Part shown: piece by piece, positions 44,709-54,579 of the stretch
Numbering within the stretch: position 1 is the stretch's first letter
Layout of the letters: every line of letters begins with the position of its first letter
From: Meghimatium bilineatum
Taxonomy: Eukaryota > Mollusca > Gastropoda > Stylommatophora > Philomycidae
Length of the DNA stretch: 64,000 nucleotides
Assembly: GCA_034231615.1 (NCBI GenBank)
Contig: CM067316.1
Span: 62,395,353-62,459,352, forward strand
Direction of reading: 5' to 3'
Position numbers and translations under genes: made by a program
Notes under the pieces: generated by a model
The model's input: the letters and a program-made list of their open reading frames with translations, nothing else
Databases searched by the model: none
Told to the model about the DNA's origin: nothing

Positions 44709-44929
44709 AGTAAGATTATTTTCCGTAAAACGATGCCTCCAAGTATGACTGGAGAAAGTTCTGACGAAAGTTGTGGTTTAATTGATTGATTAAATCCTGT
44801 TATACATCACACTTTCAACCATATTCGTGTAGTCAAGTTTGATTGTATGAACGCATATGGTTACTGTTGCTTCATATGTTGGACGACACGACTAGATTTG
44901 AGAAAATAGTGTATGCAGTATACAACCAT

Positions 44930-45237
44930 AACTACACCTGTATTGCCGGAACCCAATAGGGGAGCACATAATAGTAACACTGTTACCTTCAATGTATGTT
45001 GTAAAAGATGATTAAGGAGGTTTAGGGGGGCTGGCTGCCCCATCCCATATATAGTGAAAGTTACCCTATTTATGATATATAAAGTGTTATTTATACCCGG
45101 AAGTCTTGCTGAAGTTGGATGTGTCAGGTCGAAGAGCACATATATCTCAGTAAAGCTGTAAACCATGACACAGTGCATTCCGCTCTGTGGATATATCCTG
45201 ATCATCTGCAGGAGTTTGAGAACGAACGAAGACAAAG
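44930..45237 (-). mobile_element. Family A interspersed repeat, near full length
   Basis: On the plus strand it reads backwards: GGAACCCAATAGGGGAGCAC, ACCTTCAATGTATGTTGTAA, CCCATCCCATATA, GATGTGTCAGGTCGAAGAGC, AAACCATGACACAGTGCATT and GCAGGAGTTTGAGAACGAAC. Confidence 0.82.
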
Positions 45238-45593
45238 AAATTTAGCGAGATTTGCGATACATCTTTGTTTATTAGTTGTTTGTGCTCTGTGAAAAGTGAA
45301 TGAAACACTTAAGCCAACATACATGAGGCGTGATACATACATACAACATACATACAGGTGACCACCGATTCAATGTTCCTTGATTTTCAACGTTAGTTAG
45401 AAATTCGGTTACCCAGTTTCTCAAAGAAATAGCACACAAGTCAGCTGTTTGCTGTTTCCTGTTACGCCCTCTGAACTTGTGGTTTGACCTTATCTACACA
45501 TCGATTTTTATTTCTCGCTACAAATTCTGTTGGTTGAGAGTGTACTTGATGTGTTATATCTGTGCTTTCAAACGCATTATTCTTCTAATCATA

Positions 45594-45832
45594 TTTGTAG
45601 ATTGTTTTGTAACATTACCATCTTTGTACAGGATGTGTAGATTGTTTTGTAAAATAACCATCTTTGTACAGGAAGCGTAGGTTGTTTTGTAAAATGACCA
45701 TTTTTGTACAAGATGTTTATATTGTTTTGTAACATGACCATCTTTGTACAGGATGTGTAGATTGTTTTGTAAAATGACCATCTTTGTACAGGATGTGTAG
45801 ATTGTTTTGTAAAATAACCATCTTTGTACATG
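45594..45832 (+). repeat. 40-bp minisatellite, 6 copies
   Basis: The unit is TGTAGATTGTTTTGTAAAAT plus GACCATCTTTGTACAGGATG. It abuts a tRNA-like sequence on its right. Minus-strand frames through it are artefacts. Confidence 0.96.
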
Positions 45833-45844
45833 ATTATAGTACCT

Positions 45845-45915
45845 CATATAATGACGGAAGATTTGAACCCACGCCTTCTGAAAAATTAATTGCAAATCTG
45901 ACACACAACTTCACC
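45845..45915 (-). repeat. tRNA-like SINE head
   Basis: The minus strand has CAGATGGTGAAGTTGTGTGT (box A-like) and GCGTGGGTTCAAATCTTCCG (box B-like), 40-45 bases apart. Unpaired anticodon arm. Confidence 0.55.
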
Positions 45916-45950
45916 ATCTGACTTCAGTCTAATAAATTGGGAGCACTTTA

Positions 45951-46231
45951 TACTCTGTTCACTTTAAGAATCAAGTGGGTCAAAACACATCCCAAATTAC
46001 TCCGCGACATTTGTGACAAAAGCTCGTGATTTTTAAACAGCTGATGACATGTAAAAACAATATTATTTAAAGGCAAATAAAAACAATATTTAAACATTTT
46101 TAAAAAACATTTAAAAACGAAATGTAAGAACACAGTTAAGAAATTGGGCACTTAAAAATCAACTAATGTGATCTGCGTCCAGCAACCAATCAGAAGCACT
46201 GACCTACTTTATTCTTAGAGTGAACAGAGTA
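45951..46231. mobile_element. MITE with 36-bp inverted repeats and TA target site
   Basis: The left end TACTCTGTTCACTTTAAGAA-TCAAGTGGGTCA and the reverse complement of the right end TACTCTGTTCACTCTAAGAA-TAAAGTAGGTCA agree at nearly every position. Both ends are flanked by TA (45949-45950 and 46232-46233). The 281-bp element is AT-rich and non-coding. TA duplication suggests a Tc1/mariner-type source. Confidence 0.75.
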
Positions 46232-46234
46232 TAA

Positions 46235-46712
46235 GACTTATATTTGAGATTGCGTTATCACCGTTGTCGCTACTTGACTTTTTTCGCGGAACTGGGCTTT
46301 TTCGACCACATTTGGGAATTTGGGGTTATTTTTCAACGAGCTATCTAGGCCTTTTTGTCTAGTCTTTTTAACGAGAACGTTAGTTATCACTATTTTATTA
46401 ATTGTTAGTAATTGTTTCACAAGCTTACAGCATAATGCAGGTCAAATTCATGAAGATTAATGTCTACACAACCGCTCTAAAGTTTGTTAATGTGTGTGAC
46501 TATTTTACTAAGGCTATATCTATTCGCTAAACCCTTTTATTGCTTGTCAAGGGTAGAAGAGTTCTCTGGAGATGGCCCCCCCCCCTCCGTGTGTGCGGAA
46601 AGACGATTATTTACTAAGGCAATTATTTGTATTAGGCTCTTAGTCTAAGCTTCAAAGTATGAACGGAATTGATATGAATTATGACATCTATAGTTCATTT
46701 CAATTTCATGTT
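46235..46712. other. Unassigned sequence
   Basis: No gene or recognised repeat. A C tract lies near 46577. Confidence 0.35.
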
Positions 46713-46713
46713 C

Positions 46714-47603
46714 AACGGATGTATTGATATACATACATGTGAAGTAACGGATGTATTGATATACATACATGTGAAGTAATGGATGTATTGATATACATAC
46801 ATGTGAAGTAACGGATGTATTGATATACATGCATGTGAAGTAACGGATGTATTGATATACATACATGTGAAGTAATGGATGTATTGATATACATACATGT
46901 GAAGTAATGGATGTATTGATATACATACATGTGAAGTAACGGATGTATTGATATACATACATGTGAAGTAATGGATGTATTGATATACATACATGTGAAG
47001 TAATGGATGTATTGATATACATACATGTGAAGTAACGGATGTATTGATATACATACATGTGAAGTAATGGATGTATTGATATACATACATGTGAAGTAAT
47101 GGATGTATTGATATACATACATGTGAAGTAACGGATGTATTGATATACATACATGTGAAGTAATGGATGTATTGATATACGTACATGTGAAGTAACGGAT
47201 GTATTGATATACATACATGTGAAGTAATGGATGTATTGATATACATACATGTGAAGTAATGGATGTATTGATATACATACATGTGAAGTAACGGATGTAT
47301 TGATATACATACATGTGAAGTAACGGATGTATTGATATACATACATGTGAAGTAACGGATGTATTGATATACATACATGTGAAGTAACGGATGTATTGAT
47401 ATACATACATGTGAAGTAATGGATGTATTGATATACGTACATGTGAAGTAATGGATGTATTGATATACATACATGTGAAGTAATGGATGTATTGATATAC
47501 GTACATGTGAAGTAATGGATGTATTGATATACATACATGTGAAGTAACGGATGTATTGATATACATACATGTGAAGTAACGGATGTATTGATATACATGA
47601 ATG
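46714..47603 (+). repeat. 32-bp minisatellite, about 28 copies, open in three minus-strand frames
   Basis: The unit is GGATGTATTGATATACATAC plus ATGTGAAGTAAC/T. Because 32 is not a multiple of three and the minus strand lacks stops in any register, three overlapping frames of about 300 residues arise. They read the same H-V-C-I-S-I-H-P-L-L pattern in different phases and are not genes. Each unit carries the inverted repeat ATGTAT-TGAT-ATACAT. Confidence 0.97.
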
Positions 47604-47857
47604 TGAGATAATTTTAAAACAGATTGACCTTCATCTATAGACATGTTGTTAGCAGTAGGAACGGAAGATGCGCTGAAGCTGCCTCATTAGTGCAAACTGG
47701 AGACTGACACAATGATTACAACGACTAGACAGCGATTAGTGAAACCCCATATTAAATGTGACACTATGAACAAAAAAATGTGACACTATGAACAAAAAAA
47801 TGTTCACTTACTGTGCAGAATTAAGATGATGTGCCCGTTTTTTACAGAGTATGAAAG

Positions 47858-48112
47858 GGTAGCAAAGAATAACACTGTTTACCTTCCATGTATGTCGTAA
47901 GAGGCATCTAAGTAGGTCGTGAGGTGCAGTTTGAAGTTCCATCCCATATAGAATCAAAGTCACCAAGAAGCCATTTTCAATCCAGATGTGTCAGGCCGAA
48001 AGGTACAGACATCGCAGCAAAATGTAATCTATGATGTAATGCCTTCCGTTCTCAAATTAATTTCTGTTAATCTGTAGGAGTTTGAAAATGAACGCAGAAG
48101 AAGAAGAAGAGG
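47858..48112 (-). mobile_element. Family A interspersed repeat, near full length
   Basis: Plus-strand reading in reverse order: AGCAAAGAATAACACTGTTT, ACCTTCCATGTATGTCGTAA, CCATCCCATATAG, GATGTGTCAGGCCGAAAGG, CAGACATCGCAGC and GAGTTTGAAAATGAACGCAG with AAGAAGAAGAAGA. Confidence 0.82.
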
Positions 48113-48114
48113 GA

Positions 48115-48481
48115 TGTATAGAATCATTGGGCTACAGCAGCTGTACGTGCGCATATTTCTTACATCTGCTGGGAAATACATCATCTGTGGATCTACCCAG
48201 AATACAATAATTTTGACTCACAACTTATAACTAATTGTTTCATAATAACTTGTGTGAACTATTTGTCTTGTTCATTTCGTTACTTTCGTGTAATTGTTTA
48301 ATAATAACTTGTGTGAACTATTTGTTTTGTTCATTTCGTTAATTTAGTCTAATTTCGTAATTTGTATTTGCCTTCATACTTCATATTTTCGTATCTGAGA
48401 GTAAACTGTACAATTTGCGGAATAAATGGAAATTGTTGCCAAATTCAAGAGCCTCTTGGAAACATTATAAGAATTTAGCTG
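48115..48481. other. Unassigned AT-rich sequence
   Basis: It holds a loose duplication of AATAACTTGTGTGAACTATT (48244 and 48302). No gene seen. Confidence 0.4.
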
Positions 48482-49248
48482 CACGATTTATAGTTCAAAT
48501 ATTGTGTAAACACATCAAGAATGATTACTACTAACTACACGCTTTATAGTTCAAATATTGTGTAAATACATCAAGAATGATTACTACCAACTACACGCTT
48601 TATATAAGATGCAGAATAGGACAGGCAAAAACAACATTCAGAAAAATGAAAAATATACTGTGTAATAAGACCTTGTCATTAGAGGTGAGAAAGAGAGTTC
48701 TGCAGTGCTATATAACCCCTATACTAACATATGGGTGCGAGTCTTGGACAATAAACAAACTAGAAAGTGGGAAATTGGAGGCAACGGAGATGTGGTTCTA
48801 CAGAAGAATGCTGAGAATACATGGACTGCCAGAAAAACTAATGTAGAGGTGTTGAAAGAGTCAAATGCGAAACGGACCTTAATCAACAATATAAGAAAAA
48901 TGCAACCTTATTTTTTTGGCCACTTCATGAGACAGGCAGGTTTAGAGAACATAATCACAACAGGCAAGATTGAAGGCACCAGAGACAGAGGGCGACAACG
49001 TAAGAAAATATTAGACAGTTTGACAACCTGGCACGGCAGGGAAACAACAACGACTTTGATACATAATACTGTGGACAGAGAGCTGTGGAGAGCCATGACC
49101 GCCTACTCCACCCGCCATGGCACCTGATGATGATGACACGCTTTATAGTTCAAATATCGTGTAAACACATCAAGAATGATTACTACCAGCTACACGCTTT
49201 ATAGTTCAAATATTGTGTAAATACATCAAGAATGATTACTACAAAAAG
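48482..49248 (+). repeat. 56-bp minisatellite split by a LINE
   Basis: The unit is CTACACGCTTTATAGTTCAA, ATATTGTGTAAATACATCAA and GAATGATTACTACCAA. About two copies lie left (48482-48604) and two right (49136-49248) of the LINE, which interrupts one unit and duplicates 12 bases of it. Confidence 0.94.
48605..49135 (+). mobile_element. 5'-truncated LINE with 12-bp TSD inside a minisatellite
   Basis: It encodes RCRIGQAKTTFRK, YGCESWTINKLESGK, EMWFYRRMLRI, then after a one-base deletion ARKTNVEVLKESN, FGHFMRQAGLENIITTGKIE, GTRDRGRQRKKIL and DRELWRAMTAYSTRHGT with a stop. Target-site duplication ACACGCTTTATA lies at 48593-48604 and 49136-49147. The 3' tail is GATGATGATG. Sister of 19005-19612. 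Confidence 0.92.
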
Positions 49249-49249
49249 C

Positions 49250-49930
49250 AGAAGATTATATTGTTTTCATTATTTTTTTTGCGTAGCATATTAGCATTGT
49301 CACAATTACAATAATGTAATATATTTTAACACATAATTACGGGGAAGGAAGTACAAATAAAATACCCAGTGCTGGTGTAACAAACAGATCATTGACAAAA
49401 CAAACCATACCTTGAACATATCTTTACACGTATCACACCGTTGAATGTTCTAACCCAATGCTGGTTTAACAAGTAGATCATTGACAAAACAAACCATATA
49501 TAGAACTTATATTTATATGTATCATAGCTGAATGTTTTATGATATATATGTACGGAGCTGGAGTTGTTTCTTTGTTTTGGTTGGGGTTTTTTTGAGCTAG
49601 TTTTTTTTTTCCAAAGTGTTAAATGGTAACTATGGCCGTGATTATATTTGAAGAGGACATAGATGGTAAAAGCAGGAAGATTTTTGGAATTTGCATTCAT
49701 TGGTACACATTCACAATGTCCTGAATAGAAGCATGAGAAAAATGTGTGTAGGTGGACCAGAGATGACTTCTACCAGGTAATGGAAATCTACATTCTAAAG
49801 AATGTTTTCATGCTTTACCTGGAACTATACATACATATTTTTTTTACCTGCACCATAGTTGCCAAATTTGTATTGTGTATGTTGTTTTACTGTGAAAATC
49901 TAATGTCCTGTTTGGTTATTGTTTGTCTAA
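49250..49930. other. Unassigned sequence with a degenerate duplication
   Basis: GATCATTGACAAAACAAACC occurs twice (49388 and 49472) with related flanks (CCCAGTGCTGG-GTAACAA, CCCAATGCTGG-TTAACAA), an old roughly 85-bp duplication. No gene recognised. Confidence 0.5.
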
Positions 49931-49931
49931 A

Positions 49932-50020
49932 AGCGTACCTTTTCAAACTCCCACTGGATCCCTCTTGTAGCAAGACAATGGTTCTGAGATTTCAAGCAAG
50001 ATGTAGTCCTGTTGGTATGT
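49932..50020 (+). mobile_element. Family A interspersed repeat fragment
   Basis: TTTTCAAACTCCCACTGGAT, CCCTCTTGTAGCAAGACAAT, GGTTCTGAGATTTCAAGCAA and GATGTAGTCC: the subtype with a single TTGTAGCAGGACA block. Confidence 0.75.
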
Positions 50021-50158
50021 CATCTATTTGCTAAACAGTATTCAATGAAGACTTTTGTGTCATGTATTCCATTATTCACGTGCATTTCGTTGGTGGGCGT
50101 TGTCGGGCAACACACATTATATAATTAGTGATCTATGTCAGAGAATCTCCTGCCAAAT

Positions 50159-50440
50159 ATACTTCTCTATGGTAGCTGGAGAAGGGTACACTATACTTCT
50201 CTATGGTGAGCTGGAGAAGGGTACACTATACTTCTCTATGGTGAGCTGGAGAAGGGTACACTTTACTTCTCTATGGTGAGCTGGAGAAGGGTACACGATA
50301 CTTCTCTATGGTGAGCTGGAGAAGGGTACACGATACTTCTCTATGGTGAGCTGGAGAAAGGTACACTATACTTCTCTATGATGAGCTGGAGAAGGGTACA
50401 CGATACTTCTCTATGGTGAGCTGGAGAAGGGTACACGATC
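50159..50440 (+). repeat. 35-bp minisatellite, 8 copies, seeded in LINE ORF2
   Basis: The unit is TACTTCTCTATGGTGAGCTG plus GAGAAGGGTACACGA. In one frame it reads ILLYGELEKGTR; the last copy continues in frame into SQGGQKTHYKNSFKTSLKAF of a LINE. Confidence 0.96.
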
Positions 50441-50720
50441 TCAAGGTGGACAAAAGACGCACTACAAGAACTCATTTAAGACTTCACTGAAAGCCTTTGA
50501 AATAAACCAAAAACATGGGAAGAACATGCACAAAATAGATCTACATGGCGCTCTACAGTCAGAAAGAGCGCATTATATTGTGAAAAGAGGAGAAAGGCAG
50601 AAGATCAACAGCGGAGAGTAGCTAGAAAGTTACGGATGGTCTACAGTGGTCATTCCATGCCTGAACTGTCCAAGAATATTTGCTGCTCGAATTGGCCATC
50701 TACAAATATTAGGTTGAACA
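50159..50720 (+). mobile_element. LINE ORF2 C-terminal tail with zinc-finger end, carrying an array
   Basis: After the array: GGQKTHYKNSFKTSLKAFEI, then, in a shifted frame, NKPKTWEEHAQNRSTWRSTV, KSALYCEKRRKAEDQQRRVA, and STVVIPCLNCPRIFAARIGH. This is a typical ORF2 end: GEL-x-x-G...GGQK-x-x-YK, A-x-NR-x-x-WRS, KR-x-AE-x-Q, then a C-x2-C finger. Same group as 33095-33420 and 40895-41075. Confidence 0.85.
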
Positions 50721-50871
50721 TAGTTTTAAGTGAATTTTCAAAAGTGGATGAAACCGAATGCATCATGTGATGGACGAATGGTGACCAGCGAAACTGAACA
50801 AAAATAAGTAAAAGTGTTAACTAAATGAAACACACAGCAACCTAACAACGGTCTATAAAAAAAATGTTCAT

Positions 50872-51000
50872 GGTGTCAACTTTTGTCAAACACTTCTTCT
50901 CCCCCCCTCCCCCTAATTATTAGCAACTGCCAGTCAAGCTAACACTACTTTCCCCTAATTGTTGACGTAATGACAACCCCCACAGAGACAATTGTATGTT
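50872..51000 (+). repeat. Family J interspersed repeat
   Basis: GGTGTCAACTTTTGTCAAAC, CCCCCCCTCCCC, TAATTATTAGCAACTGCC, then CCCCTAATTGTTGACGTAAT and GACAACCCCC. Confidence 0.6.
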
Positions 51001-51104
51001 TATTAGCGACCTGGGTGCATAACTAACATATGCACGCGATGCAAAGCCACTAAAAACTACATAAAACATTTCAACCACATTAAAGCCTTGTCATGTCTTC
51101 AACA

Positions 51105-51180
51105 GACTCGAACTTACGCCCACGATGTTATCAAATGTAGGTCTACCATTTGTTCGCTAGTCAGGACAGGAGAGCCTATT
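51105..51180 (-). repeat. tRNA-like SINE head
   Basis: The minus strand has TGACTAGCGAACAAATGG (box A-like) and GCGTAAGTTCGAGTCTGTTG (box B-like). Confidence 0.5.
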
Positions 51181-51325
51181 TTTAGCACCGCGTGCTGCAA
51201 TGTAAACAAACAATTTGGCAAGTAACCTGTCTTCAAGATGGCGGTGTCCTATTTTAGTGGCAACGAAGATCCGGGTCGTGTCCTAATCATTTCCAGAAAT
51301 ATTTGTACACGTGTGGATTATGTGT
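51177..51325 (+). repeat. Family G interspersed repeat with YY1-like motif
   Basis: TTTTAGCACCGCGTGCTGCA, AAACAAACAATTTGGCAA, CTGTCTTCAAGATGGCGG, CCTATTTTAGTGGCAACGAA, GATCCGGGTCGTGTCCTAAT and CACGTG. It is about 85-90 percent identical by eye to 55351-55500. CAAGATGGCGG matches the YY1 consensus. Confidence 0.75.
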
Positions 51326-51838
51326 CACGCCGAAACATGTTGCTTTCAACACGATGTTGGATGTGCAGTCACAAATAGATTACCTTTGATATCAACGTTC
51401 TTCTGCTCAACATATGTTCAAGATCATATTTGTTACGAAATATGCACCGCTTATGATAAGGTACCAATTTTCAATCGTGGATGTTTGTCCAATTTCATTT
51501 ATCGGAGCTTTACAAACATCAAACAATAGTGGACGCCGCGGTTCTCATAATCCAGTTACAATGACTTCCAGGAAACGCGGTTCTTCTCTTTCTCAGATTG
51601 TTTAGTTTCTTGTGCCCAGTCTTCGGCTAACGGGTGAATTTTATCCTAACATAAAAGGACATTTCAACGTTTGTGTGCGTGTTTCTAGCGTTTTTTAATA
51701 ATTTTTGTGTGATCTTGTATGGATAAATGAATAATAGGCTATAATATAGAAGATAATAGGCTATAATATAGAAGCATCGAGGATTTATTAATAAAGAAAA
51801 ATAATAATGTGGTAAACGGGATTTTAATCAGGTCCGTT
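51326..51838. other. Unassigned sequence
   Basis: Short frames at 51311-51605 have no recognisable domain. A 20-base block ATAATAGGCTATAATATAGA is duplicated at about 51729-51770. Confidence 0.4.
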
Positions 51839-51841
51839 CAA

Positions 51842-52402
51842 ATGTCACCTACTCATGGAAGTGTAGGTGACAACAACTGGAATGTCACCTACTCATGGAA
51901 GTGTAGGTGACAACAACTGGAATGTCACCTACTCATGGAAGTGTAGGTGACAACAACTGGAATGTCACCTACTCATGGAAGTGTAGGTGACAACAACTGG
52001 AATGTCACCTACTCATGGACATGTAGGTGACAACAACTGGAATGTCACCTACTCATGGAAGTGTAGGTGACAACAACTGGAATGTCACCTACTCATGGAC
52101 GTGTAGGTGACAACAACTGGAATGTCACCTACTCATGGAAGTGTAGGTGACAACAACTGGAATGTCACCTACTCATGGACGTGTAGGTGACAACAACTGG
52201 AATGTCACCTACTCATGGAAGTGTAGGTGACAACAACTGGAATGTCACCTACTCATGGACGTGTAGGTGACAACAACTGGAATGTCACCTACTCATGGAA
52301 GTGTAGGTGACAACAACTGGAATGTCACCTACTCATGGAAGTGTAGGTGACAACAACTGGAATGTCACCTACTCATGGAAGTGTAGGTGACAACAACTGG
52401 AA
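51842..52402 (+). repeat. 40-bp minisatellite, 14 copies, strong hairpin in every unit
   Basis: The unit is GTGTAGGTGACAACAACTGG plus AATGTCACCTACTCATGGAA. GTAGGTGACA and TGTCACCTAC are perfect 10-base inverted repeats in every unit, separated by about ten bases on either side, so the array can fold as a chain of hairpins in two registers. A GAA/GAC variant affects only the loop. Confidence 0.97.
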
Positions 52403-52493
52403 TCAATAATTTTTCGTCTATGATCACACACTTTCACTTGACTCAAGTTGCAAGTCGAGTAGGTTGACAGTTTTGAGGGGAAAGCAATTATGG

Positions 52494-52744
52494 GGAAGTG
52501 GCACGGAGGGATGTGGGTTACCCACGTTTTGTCTTCCTCGCTGGGAAGTGGCACGGAGGGATGTGGGTTACCCACGTTTTGTCTTCCTCGCTGGGAAGTG
52601 GCACGGAGGGATGTGGGTTACCCACGTTTTGTCTTCCTCACTGGGAAGTGGCACAGAGGGATGTGGGTTACCCACGTTTTGTCTTCCTCGCTGGGAAGTG
52701 GCACAGAGGGATGTGGGTTACCCACGTTTTGTCTTCCTCGCTAG
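52494..52744 (+). repeat. 50-bp minisatellite, 5 copies, abutting a LINE RT
   Basis: The unit is GGGAAGTGGCACGGAGGGAT, GTGGGTTACCCACGTTTTGT and CTTCCTCGCT. It has the 13-base near-palindrome GTGGGTTACCCAC. It joins the RT fragment with no gap, and one frame reads through. I could not match the unit to LINE coding sequence. Confidence 0.96.
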
Positions 52745-53745
52745 TACTACATGAAATGTTTAGATTTGTGGGGGAGGACAAAGGAACCAGAGAAGCTGTA
52801 CAGAGTATCCGGCTTTTGATAGATAAATATATAGAAGTTCAAAACATGATCTATATTTGCTTCATAGACTACAGCAAGGCCTTTGACAGAGTCCAACATG
52901 AAAAAATGAATCAAATGTCTTCAAGAAATAGGCATAGATAGACAAGACATCAGACTGATTAGAAATATATATTGGGAACAGACTGCATCAATAAGGTGTC
53001 AAAACAGCTACTCTCCATACATAGAAATAAGAAGAGGGGTAAGACAAGGATGCATTTTATCACCAAGCCTATTTAATATCTACACAGAGAATATTTTTAA
53101 AAATATAGAAGAAATGTCAGGACTCAATATCAATGGGAAAATAATAAACAACCTTAGATATGCAGATGACACTGTTCTTTTAGCAGAAAGTGAACATGAA
53201 CTACAAAGACTAATAGATCAAGTCAATAAATCAAGTAATGAATATGGACTGGATATAAATATTCAAAACACAAAAACCATGATAATCAGCAAAGACACAG
53301 AAGAACAGGAGGTAAACATAAACATACAGGGAGAGAAACTACAACAAGTAAAACATTATCAATATCTTGGACACATAGTCACAAATGATGGCAGATGTGA
53401 AACAGAAGTTAAAAGGAGAATAGTAATGGCTAAAAGTACCTTCAATGACATGAGGAAATTATTAATATCTAAACAAATTACAAACAAGTTAAAAATGAGA
53501 ATTATAAAATGCTACATCTATTCTATATTAATGTATGGCTCAGAAACATGGACACTAAATAAATAATTAGAAGACAAAATTGATGCCTTTGAGATGTGGG
53601 TATATAGAAGAATATGGAGAACATCATGGAAAGAGAAGAAAACAAATAAAGAGGTGCTAAAAACACGTAATATGAAGAAAGAATTACTAAGAGAAATAAA
53701 TATCAGACAAATACAATATTTTGGACATTAAAAGACCTGACACCT
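52745..53745 (+). mobile_element. LINE reverse transcriptase fragment with YADD
   Basis: This is the best preserved RT in the window. Blocks: FRFVGEDKGTREAV, then FIDYSKAFDRVQH (catalytic D), a one-base frameshift near 52905, IEIRRGVRQGCILSPSLFNI, LRYADDTVLLAESEHEL (YADD at 53159-53170), NTKTMIIS, HYQYLGHIVTNDGR, KRRIVMAKSTFNDM, MYGSETWTLNK with a stop at 53564-53566, EMWVYRRIWRTSWKEKKTNK and YFGH. The 450-base frame 53114-53566 is intact. The 5' part (endonuclease and RT0-2) is absent, replaced by the 50-bp array; the 3' end runs into a 24-bp array. Confidence 0.93.
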
Positions 53746-53756
53746 TATTGAAGACA

Positions 53757-53980
53757 TTACTTAATAGGTAGACAGATATACAGCTCAGAGAGAGCCCAGA
53801 TATACAGCCCAGGTATACAGCCTAGAGAGAGCCTAGATATACATCCCAGAGAGAGCCTAGTTATACTGCCCAGAGAGAGCCTAGATATACAGCTCAGAGA
53901 GAGCCTAGATATACATCCCAGAGAGAGCCTAGATATACAGCCCAGAGAGAGCCTAGATATACAGCCCAGAGAGAGCCTAG
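53757..53980 (+). repeat. 24-bp minisatellite, about 9 copies
   Basis: The unit is AGATATACAGCCCAGAGAGA plus GCCT. It begins immediately after the LINE FGH block, so the LINE tail has either been lost or turned into the array. Confidence 0.94.
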
Positions 53981-54022
53981 AAGGTGTATGAGCTTGTCAA
54001 TCTTGTTCCCAGTGCTGATCTA

Positions 54023-54363
54023 TAGAGATTGACTGTCACCTCAAGATTGCCAGCTAGTCTATAGAGATTGGCTGTCACCTCAAGATGTCCAGCTAGTCTA
54101 TAGAGATTGGCTGTCACCTCAAGATGTCCAGCTAGTCTATAGAGATTGGCTGTCACCTCCAGATGGCCAGCTAGTCTATAGAGATTGGCTGTCACCTCCA
54201 GATGGCCAGCTAGTCTATAGAGATTGGCTGTCACCTCCAGATGGCCAGCTAGTCTATAGAGATTGGCTGTCACCTCCAGATGGCCAGCTAGTCTATAGAG
54301 ATTGGCTGTCACCTCCAGATGGCCAGCTAGTCCATAGAGATTGGCTGTCACCTCCAGATTGCC
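54023..54363 (+). repeat. 39-bp minisatellite, 9 copies, open on the minus strand
   Basis: The unit is GGCTGTCACCTCCAGATGGC plus CAGCTAGTCTATAGAGATT. The period is a multiple of three and gives a 13-residue repeat (GHLEVTANLYRLA) on the minus strand, which I do not call a gene. Confidence 0.97.
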
Positions 54364-54553
54364 AGACTGGTGTTTCTCTGGCAATCTTTTTTTTTTTCAA
54401 TTGCAAGTTTTTCCAGAACGTATGCTGTCATAGATGATCGTTTGACTCACTCTGACCCGCGACAAACCGCCAAATTACACTTAACAGCAAAATAACAACA
54501 AAAGTAACCCGTATGCCTTAAGTTCTCACTCGTCATTTGTGCATGCATATATT

Positions 54554-54579
54554 GTTGATACAGGCCTTTACGTCGAAAC
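54554..54579 (+). ncRNA. Hammerhead-like core remnant
   Basis: TTGATAC, AGGCCTTTACGTC, GAAAC. The first strand differs from CTGATGA at two positions; it faces the site at 55130-55155 on the other strand. Confidence 0.4.

Noticed and set aside
46645-47644. Three overlapping minus-strand frames of about 300 residues
   Set aside because: They are phase-shifted readings of a 32-bp minisatellite with no unique coding sequence attached.
53977-54384. 135-residue minus-strand protein with 13-residue repeats resembling a repeat domain
   Set aside because: It is confined to a 39-bp minisatellite; there is no signal sequence, domain boundary or splice context.
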